DNA of 64,000 nt from Rhodococcoides fascians A44A (GTDB taxonomy: Bacteria; Actinomycetota; Actinomycetes; Mycobacteriales; Mycobacteriaceae). The notes beneath the pieces are model-generated. The model saw nothing but the letters and a program-made list of their open reading frames with translations. It was not told where the DNA came from and did no database searches. The stretch is from assembly GCF_000760735.1 (NCBI RefSeq), contig NZ_JMEX01000009.1, forward strand, positions 123,350 to 187,349, written 5' to 3'. A program made the position numbers and the translations under genes. Numbering within the stretch: position 1 is the first letter of the stretch; each line of letters begins with the position of its first letter. Shown here piece by piece: positions 45,361 through 53,343 of the stretch.

Positions 45361-46364
45361 CGTTGTGCGTCTTTCTCTTCGCGGTAGAGACCGAGGGCGG
45401 TCATCGCGGGCGCGTCGTTGAACTCGAACAGCACGGCTGGAATGTCGGTGTCGTTGACGTAGCTGACAGTCGACCACGATGGAACGGCGAGGCTGTCTCC
45501 TTCGCTGCACCGGAACGGCTTTCCGTCGACGTGGATGGTGGACAACCCTTGTGCCCCGATCAAGACGGCGGAAGCGGTGCGCCGCATCGGTTGTGTTTGG
45601 ATCCCTGCAGGTAGGAGTGTGAATGCAGCATCGATGACCGGTGTGACAGGGTCGTGGGTTCCTTCTGCGTGCAGGGTGTGTCGGTATGCGTGGTGCGGGT
45701 CGGCCTCGTGGGTCCGCTGTTGCTCACCGAGAGCGCGAAGTACGTTGTCCCACTTGTAGAGCAGCGGCTCGCTCAGGTTTCGGTGGTGTCTGTCTTGCGC
45801 GAAAATGTGGGGCTCGAGGTGGGTGTTGTCGGTGTGGAGCTCGAACTGTGTCGCGGCGAGGGCGGCGACGAGGGGGTCGTTGGTGCAATCCTGCCAGATG
45901 GCGGGGGAGTCGGTGGGGCTGTCGTTGCCGTGCTCATGCCATTCGCCGGCGGGGGTGATCACCACGTCGCGAGGCTCGAGATACATCTTGGTTCCACCGA
46001 CGGCCGTCCATGCCCCGTCACCCTCGTGCATGTAGCGCAGGGCCGTCGGCGCGTGCCGATGCGGGGTCATACCTTCACCGCGGTTGATGATCTGCAGCCC
46101 CGAATAGAGATATCCGACGGCGGCCTCGCGGGCATGGCCCGGATTGGCGAGGGTCAGTACCCGTAGAGCTGCTCGGTCGCCCTTGACCATGTCGGCGGCC
46201 GCGATCGCGAGCGGTCGAAGCTCGGCATAACTCCAGTGCACGGCATGGGAGTCGGGGGCCGGGGCCCACGGCAAGTTCTCGTTGGCCGCGGACCACCGCC
46301 CGATGGCGGAGATTGCTGCCGCCTTCTCGTGCAGCATGGCCTCGGTGGAAATGGTGGTGGTCAC
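45357..46364 (-). CDS. Gentisate 1,2-dioxygenase-like bicupin
   Basis: 335 residues. The first cupin carries the metal ligands in GEGMTPHRHAPTALRYMHEG and TPAGEWHEHGNDS (His, His, His), and the second cupin is LSTIHVDGKPFRCSEGDSLAVPSW. The ending MTALGLYREE is typical of gentisate dioxygenases. Such enzymes open the ring of gentisate or related 2-hydroxy acids with Fe(II) and O2. GTG 46364 has AGGAGG 10 bases upstream and overlaps the decarboxylase stop. The true substrate may be another hydroxylated aromatic acid. The longer frame to 47060 is a shadow through the decarboxylase gene. Confidence 0.85.
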   Translation of the reverse strand: MTTTISTEAMLHEKAAAISAIGRWSAANENLPWAPAPDSHAVHWSYAELRPLAIAAADMVKGDRAALRVLTLANPGHAREAAVGYLYSGLQIINRGEGMTPHRHAPTALRYMHEGDGAWTAVGGTKMYLEPRDVVITPAGEWHEHGNDSPTDSPAIWQDCTNDPLVAALAATQFELHTDNTHLEPHIFAQDRHHRNLSEPLLYKWDNVLRALGEQQRTHEADPHHAYRHTLHAEGTHDPVTPVIDAAFTLLPAGIQTQPMRRTASAVLIGAQGLSTIHVDGKPFRCSEGDSLAVPSWSTVSYVNDTDIPAVLFEFNDAPAMTALGLYREEKDAQR

Positions 46365-47839
46365 GATGCAGGTACCTCCTGTTGGGTGACGGTCACTGAA
46401 GCGAGTGGTCGGGGTGTGCCGACGACGGCGTCGGCTGCCTCGGTAAGTTCGGCAACCAGTTGGTCGATGTGGTCGGCAGTGGTGTGGATGTTGCCGATGG
46501 ACACTCGGATGACGTAGTGGCCGTCGAGCTCGGAGTGGGAGAGCAGCGTCCGGTGGGTGCTGTTGACGGTCTCGAGGATCTTCCGCGTCGCCTGTCCGTC
46601 GGCAGAGGAGATCCGGAGGCAGAGCAAGGGGAGCGGCGAATCGTTCGCGAGATGCCACCGCGGGTCTGCGGCAAGGGCGTCTCGCAGCCTCGTCGCCAGG
46701 GTGAGACTGTGTTCGAGTCGAGTTCGGATGCCTCGTATTCCGAAGGCGCGCAGGGTCCACCACAGTTTCAGAGCTCGGAATTGTCGCCCAAGGTTGAGGG
46801 TGTAATTCATGTAGTCGATACCGCCGGTGGTGTCGGTACGCAGGTATTCGGGAACCAGTGTGAAGGCGGCTTCGAGTGCTCCGGGGTGACGGCAGAACAG
46901 TGCCCCGCACTCCATAGGGGTGAAGAGCACTTTGTGTGGGTTGGCGACGAGAGAATCGGCGGCCGCGAGTGACGGAAGGACCTGCGCGATGGCCGGGGCT
47001 ATGCGCCAGAAGCCTCCGTACGCGGCGTCGACGTGCAGCCACACTCGGTGGTCGCGGCACACGGCCGCAATCGCCTCGACCGGGTCGAGAGCACCTGAAG
47101 TGGTCGTACCGACGGTGGCGACAACAGCGATCGGTGTGTAACCGTCCGCGACGTCCGATCCAATGCGAGTCGACAGAGCAGCAGGATCGAGTTGGCCGCT
47201 AGCGTCGGTGGGTAGGCGTACGACATTGTCGAGCCCGATGCCGAGAGCGATCGCAGCTTTGTCGACCGACGAGTGGGCCTGGTCGGAGGCGTAGATCCGG
47301 CCGGGTTTCTGGCCGGATGTTCCGTGATGTCGAACCTCGGGCTGTGCCCGGTGGCGGGCGGTGGCCAACGCGTAGAACGTGCCCAGTGATGCACCGTCGA
47401 CGAGCAGTGCGTCTGCGGCGGGGTAGTCGAGCAGTTCGGCGAGCCATCTGGTGACGGTGTCTTCGACGGCGGCAGCCGAGGGCGCGCTCTTCCACAACAT
47501 GACGTTGACGTTCAATGCCGCAGCGGTCATCTCGGCGAGGATGGCCGGTCCGGAGGAACTGTTGCTGAAGTAGGCGTGGAATCGTGGATGGTTCCAGTGC
47601 GTCAAATGCGGAACGACGTTGTTCCAGGTGTCGTCGAGTATGTCGGCGAAATCTGTTGCCTCGGACGGCAGCTCGCTGTCGATCGCGTCGGCGACATCGG
47701 CCGCATCGGCCGGCGTCGTGACGGGCACGTCGTCGAGCGCGGCGAAGTGTCGACATATTCGATCGAGGGTGTCGGTGCCGAAGGCTTTGAGCTGCTCGGG
47801 AGTCCAGTCGCCAGTCGGCTTTGTTGGGTCGGGGGTCAT
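46361..47839 (-). CDS. PLP-dependent aromatic amino acid decarboxylase (group II)
   Basis: 492 residues. HVDAAYGGFWR binds the cofactor and NPHKVLFTPMECG contains the Schiff-base Lys. GASLGTFYALATARHRAQP and SSSGPAILAEMTAAALNVNVMLW are family signatures of aromatic-L-amino-acid, tyrosine or tryptophan decarboxylases. It releases CO2 from an aromatic amino acid to give the amine. ATG 47839 overlaps the stop of the monooxygenase-like gene; the frame runs on to 48034 but that part is low quality. The partner genes suggest a short catabolic or detoxification route, not a known pathway. Confidence 0.9.
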   Translation of the reverse strand: MTPDPTKPTGDWTPEQLKAFGTDTLDRICRHFAALDDVPVTTPADAADVADAIDSELPSEATDFADILDDTWNNVVPHLTHWNHPRFHAYFSNSSSGPAILAEMTAAALNVNVMLWKSAPSAAAVEDTVTRWLAELLDYPAADALLVDGASLGTFYALATARHRAQPEVRHHGTSGQKPGRIYASDQAHSSVDKAAIALGIGLDNVVRLPTDASGQLDPAALSTRIGSDVADGYTPIAVVATVGTTTSGALDPVEAIAAVCRDHRVWLHVDAAYGGFWRIAPAIAQVLPSLAAADSLVANPHKVLFTPMECGALFCRHPGALEAAFTLVPEYLRTDTTGGIDYMNYTLNLGRQFRALKLWWTLRAFGIRGIRTRLEHSLTLATRLRDALAADPRWHLANDSPLPLLCLRISSADGQATRKILETVNSTHRTLLSHSELDGHYVIRVSIGNIHTTADHIDQLVAELTEAADAVVGTPRPLASVTVTQQEVPAS

Positions 47840-48147
47840 TCGACGTCGACCGGCAGCTCGTGGGCGAAGACGACCTCGCGGGGGCGTTCGCAGTACCGGC
47901 GGTAGAAATCTTCGAGTAGTGGCGTCTCCGATTCGAGGAGGTGCGTGGCGTGCTCGGCGCTTTCCCAGGGGTAGGTCATCGTTACGCGTTGGGGGTCCGA
48001 TGCGTGCTGGAAGAAGCGCGCGTGGCCCGCCCACCCCGGGTGGTGGTGTGCGTTGTCGTCGAGGAGTTCGTCCATTTCTTGCAGGACCGAGAGGGCGTTC
48101 TCGGCCGCTTCGGCGGTCAGGTGCCAGGTTTCGATGACGGTGATCAT
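47836..48147 (-). CDS. Antibiotic biosynthesis monooxygenase (ABM)-like protein
   Basis: 103 residues with a dimeric ferredoxin-like fold: MITVIETWHLTAEAAENALSVLQEMDELL, then HPGWAGHARFFQHASDPQRVTMTYPWESAEH. ABM domains include cofactor-free monooxygenases that oxidise anthrones and similar aromatics, heme-degrading enzymes and enzymes without assigned activity. No heme-binding Asn/Trp pair was identified. It overlaps the decarboxylase gene and so is probably part of the same route. Start at 48147 is the first Met. Confidence 0.78.
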   Translation of the reverse strand: MITVIETWHLTAEAAENALSVLQEMDELLDDNAHHHPGWAGHARFFQHASDPQRVTMTYPWESAEHATHLLESETPLLEDFYRRYCERPREVVFAHELPVDVE

Positions 48148-48169
48148 GAGAGGGCGAAGCCTTTCTGTT

Positions 48170-49006
48170 TCAGTTGCTCTGACCGGTGCTGTCGAAGTGC
48201 TCTTGCAGCAGTGAATCGCCGCCGGGGACGAATCGTTGGCAGATGAGTTGGTGGGCGCGCCGGTTCTCGGCCTGGCTCTTCCAGAGCCGTCGTGCGGAAT
48301 CTGCTGCGACGCCGGGAAGTTCAGCCGTCTTGAGCGTTGTACGGACGATCTTGGCGCGGGTGAGCATCACGTCGTGATCCCGGTTGAACACGGCGGAGAA
48401 CCCGGGTTCGAGCCAGGGCGGTTCCATGGAAGGCCGGACGAAGTCACGGTAGATCTCCGGTGAGAAATCGGACGCGTACCGCATGCTCTCGGTCGCCCCG
48501 GCGTAGAGAGTCCCTAGTTCGGTGAGTTGGTGGGCGAGAGTGGGCCACTGCTTGTTTGCAAGGCACTCCAGCACTGCCGCGAGCCGGCTGTTCATGGATA
48601 TGACGAACAGGTGGAACAGGTGGTGGCCCTTCTTCCAGCGTGTGATCGCTTGTCGTGCAGAGTCGTTCGGAGCCTGCGGGGTGCGATTGTCCGCACTGTG
48701 GTCCGTCGGCGCTGCCAATTGGGAAGGATCTCGTTCCCGTGCGGACACGGCTGCTGCGGCGGAGGCATCGCCGACGACTACGGCCAGGGCGTCGAGTAGG
48801 CGGAGTCGTGAGTCGTTGTCCAGAGTGGACTGCGGCAGATCTGTGGTGATGGCGGTGACGACGGTCAGTGCGCTGACCGCCCACGCGTGCGGGTCGTTGC
48901 TGCGGGAGATCCTGAAGTAGGTGTCGTATTCGGCGCTGCGGGCGACAGGGATGGTGCTATCGGTGGGTAGGACGACTCGATCGATGCTCGTCGGAGATGG
49001 GGTCAT
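48170..49006 (-). CDS. Hypothetical protein, weakly PrnB/heme-dioxygenase-like
   Basis: 278 residues, mainly helical. The segment SMRYASDFSPEIYRDFVRPSMEPPW resembles by eye a part of PrnB, a heme enzyme of the tryptophan/indole dioxygenase superfamily that works in pyrrolnitrin synthesis. The HHLFHLF pair could offer a heme ligand. This is a weak match. The end overlaps the exporter gene by 50 bases, tight for two genes in different frames, but both look coding. If correct, it would fit with the decarboxylase and dioxygenase as a route acting on a tryptophan-like compound. Confidence 0.5.
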   Translation of the reverse strand: MTPSPTSIDRVVLPTDSTIPVARSAEYDTYFRISRSNDPHAWAVSALTVVTAITTDLPQSTLDNDSRLRLLDALAVVVGDASAAAAVSARERDPSQLAAPTDHSADNRTPQAPNDSARQAITRWKKGHHLFHLFVISMNSRLAAVLECLANKQWPTLAHQLTELGTLYAGATESMRYASDFSPEIYRDFVRPSMEPPWLEPGFSAVFNRDHDVMLTRAKIVRTTLKTAELPGVAADSARRLWKSQAENRRAHQLICQRFVPGGDSLLQEHFDSTGQSN

Positions 49007-49949
49007 GAAGGCCTCTTCCGTGGCTTGAAGTGGAGTCAGGGTGGTGGGGGTGTCGGGTTGCGGTCCAGACGGCTCCGACGACGACGGCGGCTCCGGCTAG
49101 TTGAATCCAGGTGGGTCGCTCGCTGAGGACAACGAATCCGAACGCGATAGCCAGCACAGGCTGCAGCAGGAGTAGGGCCGCGACGGTATTAGCCGCCAGC
49201 GATCGGGATCCCGAACTGATGAACAGCCAGGCGGCAACCTGTCCGAGCAAAGCGAGCGCGATCATCCATCCCCACGCGGCCGCGGAGATGTCGAGATCGA
49301 GGTCTCCGAGGCCTGCCGAGACAATGCCGGCAGTGACCGTTGCCGATGCGGTGGCCACACAGATCGGGGTGACCAGATGGCTGGGGCTTCGCTGGGTGGA
49401 GCGGCGGTTCAGGAACAGGTAGGCCGCGTACGCGGCACCGGCGGAGATTCCCAGGATGGACCCGCGGAGCGCGTTGTCGGCTCCTGTTCCGCCGATGAGT
49501 CCGCCGGCGAGTGCAACGCCGAGCAGCATGCAAGGCACCGCCATGAGGAATCGTCGGGGGATTGCGGTTCGATCGACGACGAGCGCGATCAGCGGCAGCA
49601 CGACGACCTGGACATTGATAAGGACGGTGGCGATCGAGGCACCGACGTCGAGGATGCTCGCGGTCCACATCACGTAGTCCGCTCCGAGGAAGACTCCGGC
49701 ACCAATGGCCATGGGATACAACCTCGTCGGCATTGCGCCGCGTCGGTGAAGTTCCCACAGCGCCATCGGAACGAGAGCCGCCAGCGCGATCAGACATCGT
49801 AGAAATGCCGCCGTCCCCGAGGTGACATCGGCGAGTTTGACGAAGGTTGCGGACAGTGACAGCGACGCGGCACCGGCGATGACCAGCGCCGCATTCCCGC
49901 CCACCCCCCGATCGGCGGCGTCAGCTCTCGGTATCGCGGTTCTGGTCAC
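48957..49949 (-). CDS. EamA/DMT-family exporter
   Basis: 330 residues with two EamA repeats of about five helices each (first: NAALVIAGAASLSLSATFVKL; second: GSILGISAGAAYAAYLFLNRR). The helix LAANTVAALLLLQPVLAIAFGFVVLSERPTWIQLAGAAVVVGAV is the family's conserved end. It probably exports an amino acid, amine or the product of the operon. The gene is first in the leftward operon and divergent from the LysR gene at 50024, with 74 bases between them. A C-terminal tail after the last helix is polar. Confidence 0.9.
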   Translation of the reverse strand: MTRTAIPRADAADRGVGGNAALVIAGAASLSLSATFVKLADVTSGTAAFLRCLIALAALVPMALWELHRRGAMPTRLYPMAIGAGVFLGADYVMWTASILDVGASIATVLINVQVVVLPLIALVVDRTAIPRRFLMAVPCMLLGVALAGGLIGGTGADNALRGSILGISAGAAYAAYLFLNRRSTQRSPSHLVTPICVATASATVTAGIVSAGLGDLDLDISAAAWGWMIALALLGQVAAWLFISSGSRSLAANTVAALLLLQPVLAIAFGFVVLSERPTWIQLAGAAVVVGAVWTATRHPHHPDSTSSHGRGLHDPISDEHRSSRPTHR

Positions 49950-50023
49950 CTGGTCAAGGCAACCAGTTACAAACCGATAAGTCTACTAGCCAGTTCTACC
50001 GCTGAAACAGTAGTATCACTTAT
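49950..50023. promoter_or_regulatory. Divergent promoter region, exporter operon and lysR
   Basis: The region holds an imperfect dyad (TACTAGCCAGTT against AAACAGTAGTA, 49985-50013) that could be a LysR-type T-N11-A site. It controls both directions in the common LysR arrangement. No stronger motif seen. Confidence 0.5.
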
Positions 50024-50899
50024 ATGTTGTCGTGGGATCGGATGAAAGTTTTCGCCGCAGTAGCCGAACAAGGTTCGGTCACTCGAGCTGCAGAATCTTT
50101 ACACCTCACCGGACCCGGAGTGTCGCAACACATCCGCAAGTTGGAGAAGGAAGCCGGCACCACCCTGGTCGAGAGAGAGGGAAGGTCGATACGGCTGACC
50201 CCCGCCGGTCGCGCACTGGCGACACGTGCGGCCGCCATGTCCGCTCTCGCCGAAGCCGCAGAAGACGACCTTGCCTCGATCGACACCGACGTTGCCGGAG
50301 CGCTGAGAGTAGGCGCGGTCGCAAGTGCATTACGTCGGCTGGTGGTCCCAGCTCTGGCAGACCTTGCTCGCACGTATCCACTGCTGCGCCCCGAGGTCGT
50401 CGACGGAGAAGGAATCGATTTGCTCGACCGCCTCCAGCACCGCACCCTCGATCTCGTCGTCTTCGAGTCCTGGGACCATCGGCCGGCGACGGTCCCCGCA
50501 GGTATCGACGTCCACACGCTCCACACCGAGGATGTACACCTCGCGGTACCGATCGAGGACAACCGTGAGATGGCAACCCTCTCCGGCGAAACGGAATCGA
50601 TCTGGACGGTATGCCCATCAGGGTCGGATGCGCACTCCGCGCTCGTGCACGCATTGCGCGAAGCTGGAGTCGAACCGACGATCCGCTACGAGGTGTCCGA
50701 CTACTCGACCCAACTGGCCCTCGTCGAAGCAGGTCTGGCCGTCGCGCTGGTTCCGGACACCGCGCGAGTCCGAACGGCCAGGGTGCGGTATCTGCCGACC
50801 GAGCCGGCCGTGACACGTTCGCTACGTGCGGCGAGCTCGACCCGAATCCCGGCAGTCGGCGCGCTCCTGAATGCGATGAACGTGATTCTCGCAGGCTGA
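50024..50899 (+). CDS. LysR-family transcriptional regulator
   Basis: 291 residues. The winged HTH is MKVFAAVAEQGSVTRAAESLHLTGPGVSQHIRKLEKEAGTTLVER, followed by a linker helix and a periplasmic-binding-like effector domain (LDLVVFESWDHRPATVPAGIDV; VEAGLAVALVPDTARV). It is divergent from the exporter/decarboxylase/dioxygenase operon and probably activates it on binding an aromatic ligand. ATG 50024 is the only close start. The effector domain end (PAVTRSLRAASSTRIPAVGALL) is typical of small aromatic-acid regulators, but the ligand is unknown. Confidence 0.92.
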   Translation: MLSWDRMKVFAAVAEQGSVTRAAESLHLTGPGVSQHIRKLEKEAGTTLVEREGRSIRLTPAGRALATRAAAMSALAEAAEDDLASIDTDVAGALRVGAVASALRRLVVPALADLARTYPLLRPEVVDGEGIDLLDRLQHRTLDLVVFESWDHRPATVPAGIDVHTLHTEDVHLAVPIEDNREMATLSGETESIWTVCPSGSDAHSALVHALREAGVEPTIRYEVSDYSTQLALVEAGLAVALVPDTARVRTARVRYLPTEPAVTRSLRAASSTRIPAVGALLNAMNVILAG

Positions 50900-51273
50900 T
50901 TCCGCGGCCGATCTCACCCGTAACGCTCGGTTATCAGGACTGCTCAAAAGGTAACGGGCAGGCACATGACATCTGCGAAACAGGTTGTATGGCAGTGATT
51001 GTCAGGGCGCAGGTATGCGCTAGATCCGGGTTCACGGCCACCGGAGGCGGGGAGATCGAGAATGCTGAACGTCAGCAGGGCGACGGTGGTGGCCGAACAC
51101 TGTCCGACACGCCCGTGGGATCAAGCTTCGTAGAATTCCCCTATTCGGGGAATTCTACGTTCCGTTCAAGACCTCCGCCATCGGTGCCATAATCGTTACG
51201 GTGCGGCGATGAACAGCATCACGCCCCATGAAATGACCCCACTCAGCCCGATTGCATCGGCAGGTTTGCTCGG
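50900..51273. other. Intergenic region with a perfect 13-bp inverted repeat
   Basis: 374 bases without a supported gene. At 51129-51159, CGTAGAATTCCCC and GGGGAATTCTACG pair perfectly around TATTC. No T-run follows on either strand, so it is more likely an operator, a regulatory RNA stem or a recombination site than a simple terminator. Its AT-containing arms are unusual in this GC-rich setting. Confidence 0.6.
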
Positions 51274-51471
51274 ATGAGCGGCGACGACGTGCTGAACTTC
51301 TGCTCCCTGGTAGTGGCAGTCACTGCCGTTATAGCGATCCGTTCCTTCACGGAGTTCCGATCCAAGCGGGTCACGATAGCCGTCTTCCTCGCGGTGTTTC
51401 TGCTCTTCAGGTTCGGTGTTCCTCGTCTTACGCCGTTCATCGGATGGCTGCTCGGTTTGTCCGCCGAGTAA
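51274..51471 (+). CDS. Small two-helix membrane protein
   Basis: 65 residues from ATG 51274. Helix 1 is DVLNFCSLVVAVTAVIAI and helix 2 is VTIAVFLAVFLLFRFGV, separated by a charged loop RSFTEFRSKR; a third short segment is FIGWLLGLSA. No known family. It precedes the MerR-like gene by about 100 bases on the same strand. The DxxNxCS start could suggest a lipid-modified end, but there is no lipobox. Function unknown. Confidence 0.55.
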   Translation: MSGDDVLNFCSLVVAVTAVIAIRSFTEFRSKRVTIAVFLAVFLLFRFGVPRLTPFIGWLLGLSAE

Positions 51472-51577
51472 CGGTGGGGGCGGACGTGCAGAGGTGGCCC
51501 GCTGGCCGGGAGAGAAAGCAGAGCGATGTCGAGCGGTATCGTGCATCGAACGATCGATTAAAGGGTGGGTGCGAGTT

Positions 51578-52147
51578 GTGAGCTGCAGCGAACAGGGTTC
51601 GTTCGAGGACATCGTGCCGGGGCTTTTCAAGACCTCGAACGGCACCGCCGCCGACGCCGTGAACGGGTGTCTGGGGTACAAATCGCCCCAGGTCCAGCAA
51701 GTGACTGGGGTAACGTACCGCCAGCTCGACTACTGGGCCCGTACAGGGCTTGTGTCACCGTCGATCCGCCCTGCATCCGGTTCGGGATCGCAAAGGATGT
51801 ATGCCTTCTCCGACATCGTGGTGGTCAAAGTGATTCGTCGTCTCCTCGAGGCCGGAGTGTCTTTGCAGAATGTACGCATTGCGATCGAGTGCCTGCGTGC
51901 GCGTGACGCCCAGGGGCTGGCGTCTGTAACTCTGCTCTGCGACGGTATTTCGGTGTACGAGTGCACATCTGACGACGAGATAGTGGACTTGCTACACGGT
52001 GGTCAGGGCGTGTTCGGCATCGCGATCGGACATACAGTCGCGGACGTGGCTGCCGATATCCGTGCGCTCCCTGCAGTTTCTGTGGGAAGCGACAAGGTCA
52101 CCCGAATCGACGAACTGGGATCGCGACGCGACCGCAAGAGCGCCTGA
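51578..52147 (+). CDS. MerR-family regulator, Rv1828-like
   Basis: 189 residues from GTG 51578; GTG 51569 is also possible. The HTH core QQVTGVTYRQLDYWARTGLV and SGSQRMYAFSDIVVVKVIRRLLEAGVSLQNVRIAIECLRA match mycobacterial Rv1828 closely, as does the C-terminal SVTLLCDGISVYECTSDDEIVDLLHGGQGVFGIAI. The Rv1828 group dimerises through its winged helix and lacks the metal-binding Cys of classic MerR proteins; none is at that place here. A homologue is usually chromosomal, so a second copy next to accessory genes is notable. It is followed 13 bases later by the PD-(D/E)XK-like gene. Confidence 0.85.
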   Translation: MSCSEQGSFEDIVPGLFKTSNGTAADAVNGCLGYKSPQVQQVTGVTYRQLDYWARTGLVSPSIRPASGSGSQRMYAFSDIVVVKVIRRLLEAGVSLQNVRIAIECLRARDAQGLASVTLLCDGISVYECTSDDEIVDLLHGGQGVFGIAIGHTVADVAADIRALPAVSVGSDKVTRIDELGSRRDRKSA

Positions 52148-52160
52148 AGTCGGCCCCGGG

Positions 52161-53207
52161 ATGAGTACACACTTCAGTGCCAATTACATGGTCCACGCGA
52201 TGAATGAAGCAGCCTCTGATACCTGGGATCTGATGGAGACGGGAATTGCAGGCGGCATCGGACCTGGAGAAGAGACGCTCACCGACCTCAACTTGATCAA
52301 GCTTCAGCAGCGTATTCCGGCGCTGAGAGTGACGAAATACGCCAAGGCGGTCGAGGCGGGCAACGGTGCGGATTGGGAGTGGTGGATCGGTTCTTCGGCC
52401 GACGAGCGGTGGATCAAGCTTCGTATTCAAGCAAAACGCGCCAGCCACAAATTCAACCGCTATGAGCAGCTCGGACACTCAGTTAAAGAAGTCAAGCAGT
52501 ACGAGACCCTGATTTTGAAGAGCAGGCTCGACGGTGCAACTCCGTTGTATGTCTTCTTCAACGGGTGGCCCGAAGATAGATTTCTCGTAAAGGGCCAGTA
52601 CATCGATGCGATCGCACGCAACCTCAGGGCGGTGCACGGCGGGCACGTTCCGTATCCGATGTGGGGCTCGTTGGATTGGGGGTGCGCAGTCTCCGCGGCG
52701 CAGAAGGTCAAAGAAATTTATGAGAACCCATCCACATCAGTCTTCCCGCCAGCTCTCATCCCAGCTGCTACCCGCCGAAACAAGCGCTATATCCCACGGT
52801 ATCTCGTGCATTCGACCCCTTGGGCGTATCTACTTCACTCCGGGCCTTCGGGCGCGGCTCCGACTGTGCGGCAGGTGGCCGAGAACCTGCACCACATGGA
52901 GGGAAACAGATCGCCGCTCACCGACGATGCCTTCGAAGCAATGACTTACCCGATTCCGTCTCGCGAAGCCGAGCAGGCCGCCTACGGCATGTACACGATG
53001 AGGAAATTTCTCGACCCCCGCGATGAGGCGCGTTACGCTCAGCGCCTCGCGAGCGCCGAACAATTCGCTCATGAGATCGGCAGAGACGATCTGGTGGGTC
53101 GAATGCTGAACCTGCCCGACGAGACCGAGCGGACAGGGCCGGGGTATCGCCTGTTGTTGGAGCTCAACCCGGAAAGTTCAGACCTCATGAACCTACGCCT
53201 GAGCTAG
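52161..53207 (+). CDS. DUF6615-like protein with a PD-(D/E)XK-type motif
   Basis: 348 residues from ATG 52161. The N-terminal part contains GADWEWWIGSSADERWIKLRIQAKR: an Asp/Glu followed after a strand by QAK fits the D-(E)xK nuclease signature, with an upstream Glu (GPGEETLTDLN) as a further candidate ligand. The rest is mixed alpha/beta without a known domain. DUF6615 proteins are often near defence genes; I am moderately sure of the family. It is coupled closely to the Rv1828-like regulator and converges on the cysH gene. It may act on foreign DNA, but no substrate evidence is present. Confidence 0.6.
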   Translation: MSTHFSANYMVHAMNEAASDTWDLMETGIAGGIGPGEETLTDLNLIKLQQRIPALRVTKYAKAVEAGNGADWEWWIGSSADERWIKLRIQAKRASHKFNRYEQLGHSVKEVKQYETLILKSRLDGATPLYVFFNGWPEDRFLVKGQYIDAIARNLRAVHGGHVPYPMWGSLDWGCAVSAAQKVKEIYENPSTSVFPPALIPAATRRNKRYIPRYLVHSTPWAYLLHSGPSGAAPTVRQVAENLHHMEGNRSPLTDDAFEAMTYPIPSREAEQAAYGMYTMRKFLDPRDEARYAQRLASAEQFAHEIGRDDLVGRMLNLPDETERTGPGYRLLLELNPESSDLMNLRLS

Positions 53208-53243
53208 CGCCGATCGGCCGACAAGAGGTCGTTTGGTTCTGAT

Positions 53244-53287
53244 GCAAAAAAAGTAGTCGGAGGCCACCGTGTGGTGTGCCTCCGACT
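53244..53287 (-). terminator. Intrinsic terminator of the cysH-like gene
   Basis: AGTCGGAGGC (53255-53264) pairs perfectly with GCCTCCGACT (53278-53287), and the loop adds a CACC/GGTG pair. On the minus strand it is followed by a run of seven T (the AAAAAAA at 53246-53252), so it terminates the leftward cysH transcript. It may also stop the convergent gene. Confidence 0.82.
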
Positions 53288-53343
53288 CACCCTGTGCAAT
53301 CTCAGTGCCAGGAATGCTACACGCGCACAGTCGATATGGCGAT

